Positions 17,844 to 26,916 of a stretch of DNA of 64,000 nt are shown here, piece by piece. The stretch comes from Chryseobacterium sp. MA9 (GTDB lineage Bacteria > Bacteroidota > Bacteroidia > Flavobacteriales > Weeksellaceae). Where the stretch lies: NCBI RefSeq assembly GCF_024399315.1, contig NZ_CP075170.1, forward strand, positions 558,001 through 622,000, in the 5' to 3' direction. Positions within the stretch are counted from its first letter, which is position 1; every line of letters begins with the position of its first letter. The notes beneath the pieces are model-generated. The model was not told the origin of the DNA, made no database searches, and saw only the letters and a list, made by a program, of their open reading frames with translations. The position numbers were made by a program, and so were the translations under genes.

Positions 17844-20765
17844 ATGAATGTAAGAATATCACGAAGCGTAGGAGTAGTTGCCGTCCTCTATTTTACGGCC
17901 AACTTCAGTGCCCAGACCACCAAGGTGAAGGACACAATTGCTAAAGAAAACAAAATAGACGAAGTTGTAGTGATTGGTTATGGTACTCAGAAAAAGAGTA
18001 ATGTGACAGGTGCTATAGCAAGTATTAAAGCCAGCGATATCGAAAATATACCATCTGGTAAACCGGAACAGGTATTACAGGGAAGGGCAGCTGGTGTTTC
18101 GGTAGTGACCAATTCTGGTCAACCTGGTGCTGCAGCTACAGTACGTGTAAGAGGTATTACCAGTTTTGGAGCTGGAAGTAACAGCCCGCTATGGGTAGTC
18201 GACGGTATTGTGGTGGACAATATCGGATGGCTTAACCAATCGGATATAGAAAGTATAGAAGTACTTAAAGACGGGGCTTCATCTGCAATCTACGGAGTCT
18301 CTGCAGCGAAAGGAGTAATTCTTGTGACAACAAAAAAAGGGAAAAGAGGAAAACTGACTCTTTCTTATAATGGGTTTTATGGTTTCTCAAATGCTTCCAA
18401 AAAACTGGACCTCCTGGATGCTACGCAATATGCTAAAATTATCAATGAAGGTTTTGTAAACGATGGAGGAACTCCTAGATTTACCAATCCTGAATCATTT
18501 GGAAAAGGAACCAACTGGCAGGATGCTATTTTCGGAACAGGTGAAAAATCATCTCATGAAGTAAGCATTACTGGAGGTAATGAAAAATCAACCTACTATA
18601 CATCATTCGGATATTTTGATCAGAGTGGTATTGTATTGAGTGATATTTCTTATTATAAAAGAATCAATGCCAGATTTAACTCAACCCATAAAGTTACAGA
18701 CTATCTGACAATAGGCCAAACCTTTGCTTATACCCATGTAAAATCTCAGGGAGTAAGTGCCAATGAAGAATTCGGAGGACCATTAGCTTCCGCAGTTAAT
18801 CTGGATCCTACCACTCCGGTTGTTGTTACAGATTGGTCAATGGTTGACCCAAGCGGCTATACCAACCCTTATATCATCCGTGATTCTGAAGGCCGCCCAT
18901 ATGGAATTTCAAGATATGTAAATCAGGAAATGACCAATCCACAGGCTTTCCGTCATATACAACAAGGAAATTACAGCTGGTCTGACGATTTCGTAGGAAA
19001 TGTTTTTGCCGAGCTTAAGTTTCTAGATCACTTTACATTTAAAACCAGCCTGAACGGTAAGAAATCCTATTGGGGAAGCCGTTCTTTTACCCCGAAATAT
19101 TATTTAAGTCCAAACTATAACAATACCAGCTTCAACAGTCTGAATAAGGTGGATGAAAATAAATTTGAGTGGAGTATGGAAAATACTTTGACCTATCAGA
19201 ATAAGTTTGGGGATCATAATATCAACATTATGATTGGGCAGGGAGTTTACCGATACAACATTGCTGGCGGGACTAGTTTGACCTATAGTAACCTACCTAT
19301 TGATAACTGGCAGGATGCTTCTTTCAACTTTAATATTCCGCAGGATAATATTACTGCAACAGGATGGGATGGAATTCAGACCCGTAAAGCATCTTATTTT
19401 GGTAGAATCATTTATGATTATGCGGACAAATATTTATTCACCGGAACGATTCGTAGAGATGGTTCTTCAAAATTTGCGACCAATCAGCATTGGGGAACTT
19501 TCCCGTCTATGTCCCTGGGATGGAATGTTCATAAGGAAAACTTCTGGCCGGAGAACAAAGTAATTAATAACTTAAAACTAAGAGGAGGTTACGGTGTATT
19601 AGGAAATGATGAAATGGATAACTTCAGATTTGCAAGCTTCATGGTTTCAGGAAGTAACTATACTAACTCTGGAAATAATATCATCATTGGATATGCACCA
19701 AGTACATTGGAAAATCCAAACTTGAAATGGGAGCAGACCAGTCAGCTCAATATTGCCGCAGATTTAAAATTATTCAACAATTTCACTCTTACTGCCGACT
19801 GGTACAAAAAGAAAACAACAGATATCCTTAGACAGATCAATATTCCTGGCTATGTAGGAGTTCCGAATTTACCTTGGTCAAACGTAGGAGATATGCAGAA
19901 TACCGGTCTGGAGCTTGAGTTGGGATATAAAAAGAACTGGGAAGATTTCGGAATTTCAGTTAATGGTAACTTTGCTACGATAAAGAATGAAGTTCTTAGA
20001 TTGGAAGATGACATTAAATATTTTAATCTTGCTTCTTTCCAAACAATGGGAGCTGTTTCCAGAGTAGCAGTAGGACAGCCATATGGATCGTTCTACGGGC
20101 AAACATATAGTGGCGTTTTCCAAAATCAGGCACAAATTGATAACTATGTAAATGCAAATGGAGTAAAATTACTACCTGATGCAAAACCGGGAGACTTTAT
20201 CTGGCAGGATAACAACGGAGATGGTAAAATTGATGATGAAGATAAAGTAAACTTAGGAAGCTCTATCCCGAAATATACTTTCGGACTTACAGTAAATCTT
20301 AATTATAAGAATTTTGATTTAATGATGTTCGCTCAAGGACAGGCTGGTAACAAGATCTTCCAGGGTCTGAGAAGATTGGATATGCTTGATGCTAACTATC
20401 AGACAAGAATCCTAGACAGATGGACAGGTGAAGGCTCTACCAACGATAATCCTAGAGTTACACGTAATGACCCTAACCATAACTATTCATGGATGTCAAA
20501 TTATTATCTTCAGAAAGGTGATTATGTCCGTCTGAAAATTGTTCAGTTAGGCTATACCATTCCTAAGGACGTTACCGAACGTTTCGGAATGAGCAAAGTA
20601 AGACTGTACATCACAGGAGAGAACCTTGTTACTTTCACAAAATATACCGGTTACGACCCGGAAATTGCAGGAAGAAATAATTCCGAACAGGATATTATTG
20701 GTGTAGACAGAGCTTACTATCCACAGGCAAGAACATTCCTGATAGGTGCTAATATTCAATTTTAA
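17844..20765 (+). CDS. SusC-like TonB-dependent outer-membrane receptor
   Basis: A 973-residue protein with a signal peptide ending at FSAQ, then directly a TonB-box-like DEVVVIGYGTQKK and the plug domain (LKDGASSAIYGVSAAKGVILVTTKKG), followed by a long barrel ending in an aromatic residue (ANIQF). It would import glucan oligosaccharides through the outer membrane, powered by TonB-ExbBD, with the SusD partner as lid. Most SusC proteins have an N-terminal carboxypeptidase-regulatory-like domain of about 80 residues before the plug; this one lacks it. First gene of a six-gene operon; its stop overlaps the susD start by one base. Confidence 0.95.
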   Translation: MNVRISRSVGVVAVLYFTANFSAQTTKVKDTIAKENKIDEVVVIGYGTQKKSNVTGAIASIKASDIENIPSGKPEQVLQGRAAGVSVVTNSGQPGAAATVRVRGITSFGAGSNSPLWVVDGIVVDNIGWLNQSDIESIEVLKDGASSAIYGVSAAKGVILVTTKKGKRGKLTLSYNGFYGFSNASKKLDLLDATQYAKIINEGFVNDGGTPRFTNPESFGKGTNWQDAIFGTGEKSSHEVSITGGNEKSTYYTSFGYFDQSGIVLSDISYYKRINARFNSTHKVTDYLTIGQTFAYTHVKSQGVSANEEFGGPLASAVNLDPTTPVVVTDWSMVDPSGYTNPYIIRDSEGRPYGISRYVNQEMTNPQAFRHIQQGNYSWSDDFVGNVFAELKFLDHFTFKTSLNGKKSYWGSRSFTPKYYLSPNYNNTSFNSLNKVDENKFEWSMENTLTYQNKFGDHNINIMIGQGVYRYNIAGGTSLTYSNLPIDNWQDASFNFNIPQDNITATGWDGIQTRKASYFGRIIYDYADKYLFTGTIRRDGSSKFATNQHWGTFPSMSLGWNVHKENFWPENKVINNLKLRGGYGVLGNDEMDNFRFASFMVSGSNYTNSGNNIIIGYAPSTLENPNLKWEQTSQLNIAADLKLFNNFTLTADWYKKKTTDILRQINIPGYVGVPNLPWSNVGDMQNTGLELELGYKKNWEDFGISVNGNFATIKNEVLRLEDDIKYFNLASFQTMGAVSRVAVGQPYGSFYGQTYSGVFQNQAQIDNYVNANGVKLLPDAKPGDFIWQDNNGDGKIDDEDKVNLGSSIPKYTFGLTVNLNYKNFDLMMFAQGQAGNKIFQGLRRLDMLDANYQTRILDRWTGEGSTNDNPRVTRNDPNHNYSWMSNYYLQKGDYVRLKIVQLGYTIPKDVTERFGMSKVRLYITGENLVTFTKYTGYDPEIAGRNNSEQDIIGVDRAYYPQARTFLIGANIQF

Positions 20766-22327
20766 TGATTAACAAAATGAAAAATAAGAATTTTATATAT
20801 AAAGGACTTGCCGTTGCATTCCTGACAGGTCTGAGTTTTACCAATATGGGTTGTAGTGATTCCTATCTGGATGATGTACAGAATTCAGGATCTTTTAACA
20901 CTGATTTGTATTTTCAGAATGAGCAGCAGTCTTTCAGTGCTTTGGTTTCAGTATATGATCTTTTGAGAAAATATTCAGGCGGTTTCGAGAATTCAGTTAC
21001 TTTCTTTAATGCAGGGTCCGATGATTTTTATTCAGGAGGAGGAAACTCTAATGATGGAGCAGGAATTCAGGGGCTAAATAACTACATGATTAACCCGAAT
21101 ACAATGCCAGCCAGTTACTGGAGAGACTATTATCAGGGAATTGCACGTGCTAACCTTTTAATAGAAAGAGTTCCGGGTGCTAATATGGGTGATGATATTA
21201 AGAAAAGATATATCGCAGAAGCAAAAGTTCTTCGTTCATTATATTATTTCGAACTGTTAAGAATGTTTGGAAATATTCCTTTGATCCTTAAATCCGTAAA
21301 GTTTGATGATAATTATTGGAATATTCCACAGGCTAATCCCAGTGATGTTTATACTCAAATAGAAAGCGATATTAATGCTGCTATTCCAGATCTGATGATG
21401 GTGTCAAGTGGGAATGATAAAGGAAGAATCACACAGGGAACTGCAAGAGCTATTTTAGGTAAAATTTATCTTTATGATAAAAAAATGCCTCAGGCAGCAG
21501 CACAGTTTGCTGAGGTAAATGGTACTCCCGGAGGAACCAGCCAATATGGATATAAACTGGTAGCCAATTATGCAGACTTATTTAAAGTAGGTCCTGAATT
21601 ATCGGATCCTTATAAATTTTCAACAGAATCTATCCTTGAAGTAATGCATACCAATAAAGGAAACTCCGATTGGGGATTCTGGGGGCAGGGTAAAGATGAA
21701 GGAAACTCTATCAACGTAATGGTAGGACCTCGTTCTTATTCACTAAAAGATATCCCAAATAATAATGCACCTGATATCTATTCAGGCTGGGCATTTAATA
21801 CCGTAACAGAGAATTTTGTTACTTTCATGCAGGGAGATCCAAGACTGGATGTAACCGTTTTCAATGCAAAAAAACTGGTAGCAGATGGTAAAATTACTTA
21901 CAGCCCAGCGTTTGCTGATACAGGATATTTCTTAAATAAATACTTACCTACGAATGCTTTAAAAAGTTCACTTCCAGGACCGGCAGAACTGAATTTCCGT
22001 CAGAATTATATTGCAATAAGATTAGCAGATACATATCTGATGGAAGCAGAAGCTTTAGGTGGAGCAGGAGCAAGAGCTCAGGCTTTATTAGATGCGGTAA
22101 GATCAAGGGTTGGATTAGCATCGGTTCCGGTTTCTTTACAGGCTATAAAAGATGAGAGAAGAAGAGAACTTGCAGGAGAAGGGCACAGATGGTTTGACCT
22201 TGTAAGATGGGGGGATGCACCTTCTAAGCTTGCCTTCAAAGGATTTAAAGCCAATAAAAATGAAATTCTTCCAATTCCGTTCAATGAATTGCCGAATACA
22301 GTTTTAAAACAAAATCCTGGATACTAA
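20765..22327 (+). CDS. SusD/RagB-like surface glycan-binding lipoprotein
   Basis: About 520 residues. The lipobox TNMGC follows a hydrophobic stretch, and the mature part shows RagB/SusD features: the YFQNEQQ opening, RANLLIERVPG, AKVLRSLYYFELLRMFG and the C-terminal RRRELAGEGHRWFDLVRWG motif. It caps the SusC channel and binds oligosaccharides at the cell surface. The start may be the ATG at 20765, which overlaps the susC stop, or an ATG at 20777 giving MKNKNFIYKG; both precede the signal peptide. It lies three bases before the first GH30 gene. Confidence 0.95.
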   Translation: MINKMKNKNFIYKGLAVAFLTGLSFTNMGCSDSYLDDVQNSGSFNTDLYFQNEQQSFSALVSVYDLLRKYSGGFENSVTFFNAGSDDFYSGGGNSNDGAGIQGLNNYMINPNTMPASYWRDYYQGIARANLLIERVPGANMGDDIKKRYIAEAKVLRSLYYFELLRMFGNIPLILKSVKFDDNYWNIPQANPSDVYTQIESDINAAIPDLMMVSSGNDKGRITQGTARAILGKIYLYDKKMPQAAAQFAEVNGTPGGTSQYGYKLVANYADLFKVGPELSDPYKFSTESILEVMHTNKGNSDWGFWGQGKDEGNSINVMVGPRSYSLKDIPNNNAPDIYSGWAFNTVTENFVTFMQGDPRLDVTVFNAKKLVADGKITYSPAFADTGYFLNKYLPTNALKSSLPGPAELNFRQNYIAIRLADTYLMEAEALGGAGARAQALLDAVRSRVGLASVPVSLQAIKDERRRELAGEGHRWFDLVRWGDAPSKLAFKGFKANKNEILPIPFNELPNTVLKQNPGY

Positions 22328-22330
22328 AAA

Positions 22331-23755
22331 ATGAAGTTTCACAACTTATATAGTTTCTTTAGAGGTGCCGCACTACTTAGTGGTGTGGCCCTTTTTTCTT
22401 TGTCGTGTACATCACTTACTTCCAATAAAGGAAATGAAGTGCAGTACTGGCTTACAAAAGGTGATGAAAGCGTAAAATTACAGCAGCAGACTCCGGTTAA
22501 ATTTGTAAATACTTCCAACAGCTTTCAGAATATTGAAATTGATGATTCTCAAAAGTTTCAATATGTTGATGGCTTTGGATATACATTAACAGGAGGAAGT
22601 GTTGAGGTAATCAACCGATTGTCGCCTTCCAAAAGAAAAGCACTGCTTAACGAACTTTTTGGAAATGCTAAAAATTCAATCTCCATCAGCTATTTAAGAT
22701 TAAGCATAGGAGCTTCCGATCTTGATGGCGAAGTATTTTCATACGATGATCTGCCTGAAGGACAGACTGATCCCTCTCTTTCAAATTTCAGCCTGGCAAA
22801 AGATAAAGCATTGATTGCTATGCTGAAAGAAATTCTGACGATTAATCCTTCTATTAAAATCATTGCTGCACCGTGGTCAGCTCCGGTATGGATGAAAGAC
22901 AACGGAAAATCAAAAGGAGGAAGTTTGAAACCCGAATTCTATGGAACATATGCCCAATATTTTGTAAAATATATCCAGGGAATGAAAAAGGAGGGTATTA
23001 TCATTGATGCAGTAACCCCTCAGAATGAGCCTCTACATCCGGGAAATAACCCAAGCTTATATATGCCTTCTGAGCAACAGGGAGATTTTATTAAGAATCA
23101 TCTTGGTCCGGTTTTTAAAGCTAACGGAATTACCACCAAAATTGTTGTTTATGATCATAATTGTAACAAACCTGAATATGCTATTGATATTTTAAAAGAT
23201 TCTGAAGCCAACAAATATATAGACGGGTCCGCTTTTCATTTGTATGAAGGAGATATTTCTGCATTAAGTACGGTACATGATGCTTTTCCAAACAAAAATC
23301 TATACTTTACCGAACAATGGACCGGATCAAAAGGAACTTTTACTGAAGATCTGAACTGGCACACAAAAAATGTAATCATCGGTTCCATGAGAAACTGGAG
23401 CAAAATAGCTTTAGAATGGAATCTTGCCAACGATCCGAAATTTGCTCCACATACAGAAGGTGGGTGTACAGAATGTAAAGGAGCCATTACAGTTTCCGAC
23501 AGCGAGAATTTCACAAGAAATGTTTCCTACTATATTATTGCCCATGCCTCAAAATTTGTTCCTGCAGGTTCTCAGCGTATTGCATCCACACAGACGGATA
23601 AGCTTTCAACTGCCGCTTTTAAGACTCAATTTGGGAAAATAGTTTTAATTGTGCAGAACGATAGCCCTTCAGATGAGAATTTTAATATTAAATTTGCCGG
23701 GAAAACCGCTGCTGTAACAATTTCAGGACGTTCTACAGCAACCTATATTTTTTAA
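22331..23755 (+). CDS. GH30 family glucanase, lipoprotein (likely beta-1,6-glucanase)
   Basis: The 474-residue protein starts with a lipoprotein signal (Cys26 in LFSLSC). The GH30 (beta/alpha)8 domain is recognised by GFGYTLTGGS, APWSAPVWMK, the acid/base TPQNEP (Glu233) and the nucleophile YFTEQW (Glu328), with a small C-terminal beta domain. GH30 includes glucosylceramidases and endo-beta-1,6-glucanases; with a laminarinase-like GH16 and a GH3 in the same operon, beta-1,6-glucan is the most likely substrate. It is probably on the outer-membrane surface or facing the periplasm. A 9-nt gap separates it from the GH3 gene. Confidence 0.9.
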   Translation: MKFHNLYSFFRGAALLSGVALFSLSCTSLTSNKGNEVQYWLTKGDESVKLQQQTPVKFVNTSNSFQNIEIDDSQKFQYVDGFGYTLTGGSVEVINRLSPSKRKALLNELFGNAKNSISISYLRLSIGASDLDGEVFSYDDLPEGQTDPSLSNFSLAKDKALIAMLKEILTINPSIKIIAAPWSAPVWMKDNGKSKGGSLKPEFYGTYAQYFVKYIQGMKKEGIIIDAVTPQNEPLHPGNNPSLYMPSEQQGDFIKNHLGPVFKANGITTKIVVYDHNCNKPEYAIDILKDSEANKYIDGSAFHLYEGDISALSTVHDAFPNKNLYFTEQWTGSKGTFTEDLNWHTKNVIIGSMRNWSKIALEWNLANDPKFAPHTEGGCTECKGAITVSDSENFTRNVSYYIIAHASKFVPAGSQRIASTQTDKLSTAAFKTQFGKIVLIVQNDSPSDENFNIKFAGKTAAVTISGRSTATYIF

Positions 23756-23764
23756 TTTGATACT

Positions 23765-25987
23765 ATGAAAAGAGTTTATTTCTTACTGGCATTTTCCGTA
23801 CTTGGACTGAATGCTTACGGACAAAAGACAATTGATCAGAAAGTTGCAGAATTACTGTCTAAAATGACCCTTGAGGAAAAAGTAGGACAGATGGTCCAGT
23901 ACAGTGGGTTTGAATATGCTACAGGACCTCAGAAATCTAATTCTGCAGCCGTTTTAGAAGAAATTAAAAAAGGGAAAGTGGGTTCTATGCTGAATGTGGC
24001 AGGATCAGAAGAAACCAGATCATTTCAGAAACTGGCAATGCAGTCAAGACTGAAAATTCCTTTATTGTTCGGTCAGGATGTTATTCATGGCTATCGTACC
24101 ACATTCCCAGTAAATCTTGGACAGGCAGCAAGTTGGGATCTGACAATGATTGAAAAATCGGAAAGAATTGCTGCTACAGAAGCAGCAGCCTACGGTATTC
24201 ACTGGACATTTGCTCCAATGGTGGATATTGCCAGAGATCCGAGATGGGGAAGAGTAATGGAAGGTTCCGGAGAAGACACATACCTGGGAACAAAAATAGG
24301 ATTAGCAAGAATCAAAGGATTTCAGGGCAGAGGTTTAGGAAGTCTTGATGCAGTAATGGCCTGTGCAAAGCATTTTGCAGCATATGGAGCCGCTGTAGGT
24401 GGAAGGGATTACAATTCTGTAGATATGAGTCTCAGACAGCTGAATGAAACTTATCTTCCTCCTTTCAAAGCCGCAGCAGAAGCTGGAGTAGCTACTTTTA
24501 TGAATTCCTTCAATGATATTAACGGGATTCCGGCGACGGCTAACCAATATATTCAGAGAGATCTGTTAAAAGGAAAATGGAACTATAAAGGTTTTGTAGT
24601 TTCAGACTGGGGAAGCATCGGAGAAATGGTTCCTCACGGTTATGCCAAAGATGCTAACGAAGCCGCGGAAAGAGCAATAGAAGGTGGAAGCGATATGGAT
24701 ATGGAAAGCCGTGTCTATATGGCAGAACTTCCAAAACTGGTGAAAGAAGGGAAAGTAGATCCCAAACTTATAGATGATGCAACGGGAAGAATTTTAACCA
24801 AGAAATTCGAAATGGGGCTTTTCGATGATCCTTACAGATTCAGCAATGAGAAAAGACAAAAAGAACAGACTGATAATCAGGAGAACAGAAAATTCGGAAG
24901 AGAATTTGGCTCGAAAAGCATTGTTCTTCTTAAAAATCAGGGAAATATTCTTCCCCTCTCAAAAACGATAAAAACAGTAGCTCTGATTGGTCCTTTCGGT
25001 AAAGAAACAGTGGCAAACCACGGATTTTGGTCTATTGCTTTTAAAGATGATAACCAAAGAATCGTTTCACAATTTGACGGAATTAAAAACCAACTGGATA
25101 AAAACTCCACTTTACTCTATGCAAAAGGCTGTAATGTGGATGACCAGGACAAAACTCAGTTTGCAGAAGCCATAGAAACAGCTAAAAAAGCGGATGTGGT
25201 GATCATGACACTGGGTGAAGGCCATGCGATGAGTGGAGAAGCAAAAAGCAGAAGTAATATTGGATTTACAGGAGTTCAGGAAGATTTGTTGAAAGAAATT
25301 GCCAAAACAGGTAAACCAATCATTCTGATGATCAATGCCGGAAGACCTCTGATTTTCAATTGGGCATCAGACAATATTCCTGCAATCATGTACACATGGT
25401 GGCTGGGAACTGAAGCCGGGAACTCTATTGCAGATGTTCTGCTTGGTACTGTGAATCCAGGTGGGAAACTTCCGATGAGTTTTCCGAGAACAGAAGGGCA
25501 GATTCCTTTGTATTACAATCATTATAATACAGGAAGACCAGCAAAAAATAATACAGACAGAAACTATGTTTCAGCATATATAGATCTTGATAATGATCCG
25601 AAATATCCGTTTGGATATGGCTTAAGCTATACGGATTTCAAATATTCTGATATGGTTTTAAGTTCTGCAAATCTTACAGGAAACCAGACTCTGAATATCA
25701 GTGTTACTGTTTCCAACACAGGAAAATATGATGGTGAAGAGGTTGCTCAGCTTTATATCAGAGATCTTTTCGGGAAAGTAGTAAGACCTGTGAAGGAACT
25801 GAAAGGTTTCCAGAAAGTATTCATCAAAAAAGGAGAAAGTAAAAAGATAGATTTTAAACTTACCCCGGAAGATCTGAAATTCTTTGATGATAATCTGAAT
25901 TTTGACTGGGAAGGCGGAGAATTCGATATTATGATCGGAACCAATTCTCAAAATGTGCAGACCAAAAGAATTAACTGGACAAAGTAA
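23765..25987 (+). CDS. bglX: GH3 family beta-glucosidase (BglX-like)
   Basis: A 740-residue protein with a signal peptide ending at NAYGQ. The GH3 N domain contains FGQDVIHGY, FAPMVDIARDPRWGR, KHFAAYGA and the nucleophile in FVVSDWGS (Asp281). The C domain follows, and a C-terminal fibronectin-III-like domain begins around LNISVTVSNTG. Domain order and length match periplasmic BglX. It would release glucose from the non-reducing ends of beta-gluco-oligosaccharides made by the GH16 and GH30 partners. Operon member, followed by an 80-nt gap holding a small hairpin before the GH16 gene. Confidence 0.94.
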   Translation: MKRVYFLLAFSVLGLNAYGQKTIDQKVAELLSKMTLEEKVGQMVQYSGFEYATGPQKSNSAAVLEEIKKGKVGSMLNVAGSEETRSFQKLAMQSRLKIPLLFGQDVIHGYRTTFPVNLGQAASWDLTMIEKSERIAATEAAAYGIHWTFAPMVDIARDPRWGRVMEGSGEDTYLGTKIGLARIKGFQGRGLGSLDAVMACAKHFAAYGAAVGGRDYNSVDMSLRQLNETYLPPFKAAAEAGVATFMNSFNDINGIPATANQYIQRDLLKGKWNYKGFVVSDWGSIGEMVPHGYAKDANEAAERAIEGGSDMDMESRVYMAELPKLVKEGKVDPKLIDDATGRILTKKFEMGLFDDPYRFSNEKRQKEQTDNQENRKFGREFGSKSIVLLKNQGNILPLSKTIKTVALIGPFGKETVANHGFWSIAFKDDNQRIVSQFDGIKNQLDKNSTLLYAKGCNVDDQDKTQFAEAIETAKKADVVIMTLGEGHAMSGEAKSRSNIGFTGVQEDLLKEIAKTGKPIILMINAGRPLIFNWASDNIPAIMYTWWLGTEAGNSIADVLLGTVNPGGKLPMSFPRTEGQIPLYYNHYNTGRPAKNNTDRNYVSAYIDLDNDPKYPFGYGLSYTDFKYSDMVLSSANLTGNQTLNISVTVSNTGKYDGEEVAQLYIRDLFGKVVRPVKELKGFQKVFIKKGESKKIDFKLTPEDLKFFDDNLNFDWEGGEFDIMIGTNSQNVQTKRINWTK

Positions 25988-25989
25988 AG

Positions 25990-26067
25990 TGAATAGGTGC
26001 AGATTTTAGTCCGCTTATTAAGATATAAAAGAATGGCTTTAGCCAAAACTTAAACCTACTACTACAC
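25990..26067. repeat. Intergenic element with TGGCTTTAGCCA hairpin
   Basis: The gap between the GH3 and GH16 genes holds AATAGGTGCAG...AATGGCTTTAGCCAAAAC. TGGCT/AGCCA pair around TT. I recall GGCTTTAGCC-type elements as frequent between Chryseobacterium genes, but only one copy is seen here, so the repeat call rests on memory. Confidence 0.35.
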
Positions 26068-26877
26068 ATGAAAATCAAATTCAAAAATATAATCAGTATC
26101 TGTGCAGGAGGAATTCTCTTCCTTTCCGTTCTCAACTGTGCCTCAAATAAACCAGATGCTGGGAGAACGCTGATTTGGAATGATGAATTTAATGGTAAAG
26201 GACTTCCGGATTCATTAAAATGGAATTACGATGTTGGAGGTGGAGGTTTTGGAAATGAGGAAGCTCAGTTTTATACCAAAAACAGGCTTGAGAATGCCCG
26301 AATGGAAAAAGGAAATCTGATTATTGAGGCCAAAAATGAAAATTGGGAAAACAATAAATATACTTCTGCAAGACTTTTAACCAAAGGAAAATTTGCTTTT
26401 CAATATGGAACAATAGAAGTAAGAGCAAAGCTTCCCAAAGGTCGTGGAACCTGGCCGGCAATCTGGATGATGAGTGAAAATATGAAGAAATGGCCGGATG
26501 ATGGCGAACTGGATATCATGGAACATGTTGGTTATAATCAGGGATTTATCCATGCTTCTGTCCATACTAAAAAATATAATCATATCCAGGGAACACAGAA
26601 AACAGATACTTTGTTTGTAAAGGATGCTAGCGAAAAATTCCATGTCTATAAAGCAGACTGGACCCCAGAAAAGATTGACGTTTACATAGATGGTCAGAAA
26701 TTTTTCACCTATGAAAATGAAGAGAAAAATAATGAGGCCTGGCCTTTTGACAGACCTTATTTTATCATTCTAAATCTTGCTGTAGGAGGATTTTGGGGTG
26801 GAAAAGAAGGCATTGATGACTCTGTTTTTCCACAAAAGTATTATATAGACTATGTGAGAGTCTATCAGAATAAATAA
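26068..26877 (+). CDS. GH16 family endo-beta-1,3-glucanase (laminarinase-like), lipoprotein
   Basis: A 269-residue protein with a lipobox (VLNC, Cys24) and a single GH16 jelly-roll domain. The catalytic motif GELDIMEHVG gives nucleophile Glu147 and acid/base Glu152 with Asp149 between (ExDxxE, the laminarinase form). WNDEFNG near the start and YIDYVRVYQ at the end are standard GH16 landmarks. It should cut internal beta-1,3 (or mixed beta-1,3/1,4) glucan linkages at the cell surface and feed oligosaccharides to SusCD. No carbohydrate-binding module is attached. It lies 39 nt before the second GH30 gene. Confidence 0.93.
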   Translation: MKIKFKNIISICAGGILFLSVLNCASNKPDAGRTLIWNDEFNGKGLPDSLKWNYDVGGGGFGNEEAQFYTKNRLENARMEKGNLIIEAKNENWENNKYTSARLLTKGKFAFQYGTIEVRAKLPKGRGTWPAIWMMSENMKKWPDDGELDIMEHVGYNQGFIHASVHTKKYNHIQGTQKTDTLFVKDASEKFHVYKADWTPEKIDVYIDGQKFFTYENEEKNNEAWPFDRPYFIILNLAVGGFWGGKEGIDDSVFPQKYYIDYVRVYQNK

Positions 26878-26916
26878 TGAAAATGAGGACGAGAGGTCCA
26901 AAAATAGAAAAAAATC

